This document shows, one piece after another, positions 62,138 through 64,000 of a stretch of 64,000 nt of DNA (its first letter is position 1; the number at the start of each line of letters is the position of its first letter). Source of the stretch: GCA-2733415 sp965178635 (GTDB lineage Bacteria; Bacteroidota; Bacteroidia; Flavobacteriales; Flavobacteriaceae); the NCBI GenBank assembly GCA_965178635.1, contig CBCXVT010000029.1, positions 35,811 through 99,810 of the forward strand. The letters are read 5' to 3'. The notes beneath the pieces are model-generated. The model saw only the letters and a list, made by a program, of their open reading frames with translations. It was not told where the DNA came from and did not search any database. The translations under genes and the position numbers were made by a program.

Positions 62138-62905
62138 ATGAATAGACTTGAACATTTATTTTCTACTAAAAAGAATATTTTAAATATATATACCACTGCT
62201 GGTTTCCCAAAATTGAATGATACTATAGAAGTCGTGAAAGAGTTAGCTGCTTCTGGAGTAGATATGGTAGAAATTGGAATGCCTTTTTCTGACCCTCTAG
62301 CAGATGGACCAACAATACAAGATAGTAGTGAAATTGCCATTCAAAACGGCATTACTCTTGATTTGATTTTTAAGCAAATACAAGAAATCAGAAAAACTGT
62401 TGACATACCAATTATGTTGATGGGGTATTTAAATCAAGTAGTTAAATATGGAACAGAGGCATTTTTATCTAAAGCTAAAGCAGTTGGTGTAGATGGTCTT
62501 ATACTACCAGATTTACCTTTAGATATTTATTTAGACGAGTATAAACCCTTATTTGAAACTCATGGTTTAAAAATGAGCTTCTTAATTACACCGCAAACAT
62601 CTGAAAACCGCATTAGGTTAATTGCTAAAGAAAGTACTGCCTTTTTGTATGTTGTATCTTCATTTGCAATTACAGGTAGTAAAAGTGATATTGAAGACAG
62701 TCAAATAGACTATTTTAACTACATCAATAATTTAGAGTTAAGTGTCCCGAAATTGATTGGTTTTGGTATTAGTAATGCGGAAACATTTTCAAAAGCATGT
62801 GCGTATGCTGATGGTGCAATTATAGGAAGCGCCTTTATTAAAAGTTTAAAATCATCTACCAATTTATCAGTAGACATTAAGCAATTTACAAACAATATAA
62901 AATAA
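62138..62905 (+). CDS. trpA: Tryptophan synthase alpha chain
   Basis: Cleaves indole-3-glycerol phosphate and passes indole to TrpB. The 255-aa protein has 'IYTTAGFPKLNDTIEVV', 'MVEIGMPFSDPLADGPTIQDSSEIA' (catalytic Glu and Asp), 'GVDGLILPDLPLD' and 'GFGISNAETFSKACAYADGAIIGSAFIK'. Last gene of the trp operon; no terminator is obvious immediately after it. Confidence 0.97.
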   Translation: MNRLEHLFSTKKNILNIYTTAGFPKLNDTIEVVKELAASGVDMVEIGMPFSDPLADGPTIQDSSEIAIQNGITLDLIFKQIQEIRKTVDIPIMLMGYLNQVVKYGTEAFLSKAKAVGVDGLILPDLPLDIYLDEYKPLFETHGLKMSFLITPQTSENRIRLIAKESTAFLYVVSSFAITGSKSDIEDSQIDYFNYINNLELSVPKLIGFGISNAETFSKACAYADGAIIGSAFIKSLKSSTNLSVDIKQFTNNIK

Positions 62906-63099
62906 ACCCACAAACCATTGCATATCAATACATTATTCATTAACTTTATGTATTGAAAATTGAGATATACTAGTTATACGATAGTAATTATATATTGGTA
63001 ATGTTAATTATATCTCATAAGCTAAATAATCGAATGAAGGAATTTAAGAAATAGTGTATTGTAGCTGTTTTGTAGTACTTTAGAAAGATTATTATAGCG

Positions 63100-63198
63100 A
63101 TGCCAAATAAATTTCTAAGTGGATTTTTTAGAATATTTATTTATAGTATTCATTTAAATATTTATTGGCATAAAGCCGTATTCAACCTTACAACCTGA
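63100..63198 (+). CDS. Possible short ORF, 32 aa
   Basis: MPNKFLSGFFRIFIYSI followed by HLNIYWHKAVFNLTT, hydrophobic and Phe/Ile-rich. Its stop codon lies in the right arm of the terminator hairpin, so translation to the end would disrupt that hairpin. A TACTTTAG sequence upstream resembles a -7 element with one mismatch. Evidence for expression is weak. Confidence 0.25.
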   Translation: MPNKFLSGFFRIFIYSIHLNIYWHKAVFNLTT

Positions 63199-63211
63199 AT
63201 ACGGCTTTTTT
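63172..63211 (+). terminator. Terminator in the trpA-helicase gap
   Basis: Thirteen-bp arms AAAGCCGTATTCA and TGAATACGGCTTT followed by T6. It may end the trp transcript about 300 bases after trpA, or that of the short ORF. Confidence 0.85.
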
Positions 63212-63278
63212 ATGCGCTCATCTATTTTATCTTGCAAGCTCTAGTTATATCTATTCAACTTCACATCTATATTTAGAG

Positions 63279-63286
63279 TATCTTTG
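63279..63286 (+). promoter_or_regulatory. Promoter -7 element of the DEAD-box helicase gene
   Basis: TATCTTTG matches TAnnTTTG and lies 26 bases before the start codon; no clear -33 TTG was found. Confidence 0.45.
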
Positions 63287-63312
63287 CCGTATATTTTGTT
63301 TAAAACACCTCT

Positions 63313-64000
63313 ATGACATTTAAAGATTTAAAGCTAAACAAACCTATTTTAAAGGCTCTTTCTGAAAAAAAGTATGAAGTCCCTACTCCAATTCAAGAGT
63401 ATACTATCCCATTAATTTTAGATAAAAAAGATATCATTGCTTCTGCTCAAACCGGTACCGGTAAAACAGCTGCATTTGCTTTACCTATTTTACAGTTATT
63501 ATATGATAAACAAGAAGCTGGCAAAAAAGGAAAAAAAACTAGAGCTTTAGTTGTGAGTCCAACCCGAGAGTTAGCTATTCAAATTAACGAAAACTTTAAT
63601 CGCTATAGTAAATTCACAAATTTAAAATCTGCCGTAATATTCGGTGGTGCATCTATTGAACCACAAAAAGAAGTTATTAAAAGAGGTATCGATATTTTAA
63701 TAGCGACACCTGGTAGACTGTTAGATTTACATAAACAAGATATAATAAACCTCGATTATATTGAAACTTTAGTATTAGATGAAGCCGATTTAATGCTAGA
63801 CATGGGGTTTATTGATGATGTTAGAAAAATTGAACGCTTATGCCCTAGCAATAAACAAACACTCCTTTTCTCGGCAACCATGCCACATAAAGTTGTTGAT
63901 TTAGCGCAAACTATTTTAAATAACCCAGAAAAAGTAGAAGTCTCACCAACATCTTCAACTACAAAAACGGTCAGTCAGATATTATATTATACGCCAAAAC
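63313..64000 (+). CDS. DEAD-box ATP-dependent RNA helicase (RhlE-like), 5' part
   Basis: RNA-remodelling helicase acting in ribosome assembly or RNA decay. The 229 codons present cover the first RecA-like domain: Q motif 'KKYEVPTPIQEYTIP', Walker A 'AQTGTGKTAAF' (residues 45-55), 'VVSPTRELAIQ', 'IATPGRLLDLH', 'LVLDEADLMLDMGF' and motif III 'LLFSATMP'. The frame is open at the right edge of the window; the second domain and tail are missing only because of the edge. Confidence 0.93.
   Translation, partial: MTFKDLKLNKPILKALSEKKYEVPTPIQEYTIPLILDKKDIIASAQTGTGKTAAFALPILQLLYDKQEAGKKGKKTRALVVSPTRELAIQINENFNRYSKFTNLKSAVIFGGASIEPQKEVIKRGIDILIATPGRLLDLHKQDIINLDYIETLVLDEADLMLDMGFIDDVRKIERLCPSNKQTLLFSATMPHKVVDLAQTILNNPEKVEVSPTSSTTKTVSQILYYTPK

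Larger units (their letters stand above)
62906..63312. other. Intergenic stretch between trpA and the helicase gene
   Basis: About 400 bases without a conserved gene. It contains a 32-codon ORF (63100-63198), a strong terminator (63172-63211) and a TATCTTTG -7 element (63279-63286) for the helicase gene. The first ~190 bases are AT-rich and show nothing recognisable. Confidence 0.6.

Overview
The window is AT-rich DNA from the chromosome of a member of the Bacteroidota, almost certainly a marine Flavobacteriaceae. The evidence is gliding gene gldI, lineage-typical genes (DUF6122, DUF3810, DUF5683, DUF6660, HYC_CC_PP and RteC-type proteins), promoters with the Bacteroidota -7 motif TAnnTTTG, and almost no Shine-Dalgarno sequences. 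I cannot name the genus from the sequence alone.

Region 1 (1-11.0 kb, all minus strand) is a metal-resistance cluster. It is read leftward as DUF6660 protein, a CzcA-type RND pump fused to a TolC-like outer-membrane channel, a CzcB-type adaptor lipoprotein, a Fur-family regulator, a DUF3703 protein, a P1B-type Zn/Cd/Pb ATPase and an HYC_CC_PP protein. After a terminator comes a second RND pump of the CusA (Cu/Ag) subclass that runs off the left edge. Together these would move divalent and probably monovalent metals out of the periplasm and cytoplasm.

Region 2 (11.0-17.1 kb) is a graveyard of accessory, defence-like genes. It holds a truncated DUF4238 gene, a 33-codon scrap of an HSP90-like ATPase gene, a frameshifted phosphoribosyltransferase plus NADAR pair lying between two 227-bp direct repeats, a 68-aa hypothetical gene, and a nearly full-length but multiply frameshifted type IIG restriction-modification gene. 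Region 3 (17.3-21.9 kb) is the core end of an integrative element: DnaC-like ATPase, replication or regulatory winged-helix-like protein, excisionase-like HTH protein, RteC-like regulator and tyrosine recombinase. The recombinase lies beside the 3' end of tRNA-Pro(TGG), the probable integration site. No second copy of the tRNA end is visible, so the left boundary is probably outside the window, and the metal cluster may be cargo.

Region 4 (22-64 kb) is conserved chromosomal backbone with intact genes. It contains udk-divIC-mutA-lipoprotein-mutB; parA-parB-DUF5683-dapB-lepB-WbqC-DUF6122; a minus-strand block (endonuclease/exonuclease/phosphatase protein, two rhomboids, mutL, small membrane protein, ribH, TPR protein); recF-lipoprotein-dciA; ndk; a SUMF1-type protein; nrnA-gldI-cyclophilin/FKBP fusion; pepD; DUF3810; two amidohydrolases; DUF4407 with a DUF6503 gene remnant; an RNA methyltransferase; an M48 protease; the complete trpEGDCFBA operon; and the start of a DEAD-box helicase gene. 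The trp operon is preceded by a 22-codon leader peptide with three consecutive Trp codons and mutually exclusive hairpins, a classic ribosome-mediated attenuator that is the clearest regulatory system in the window.
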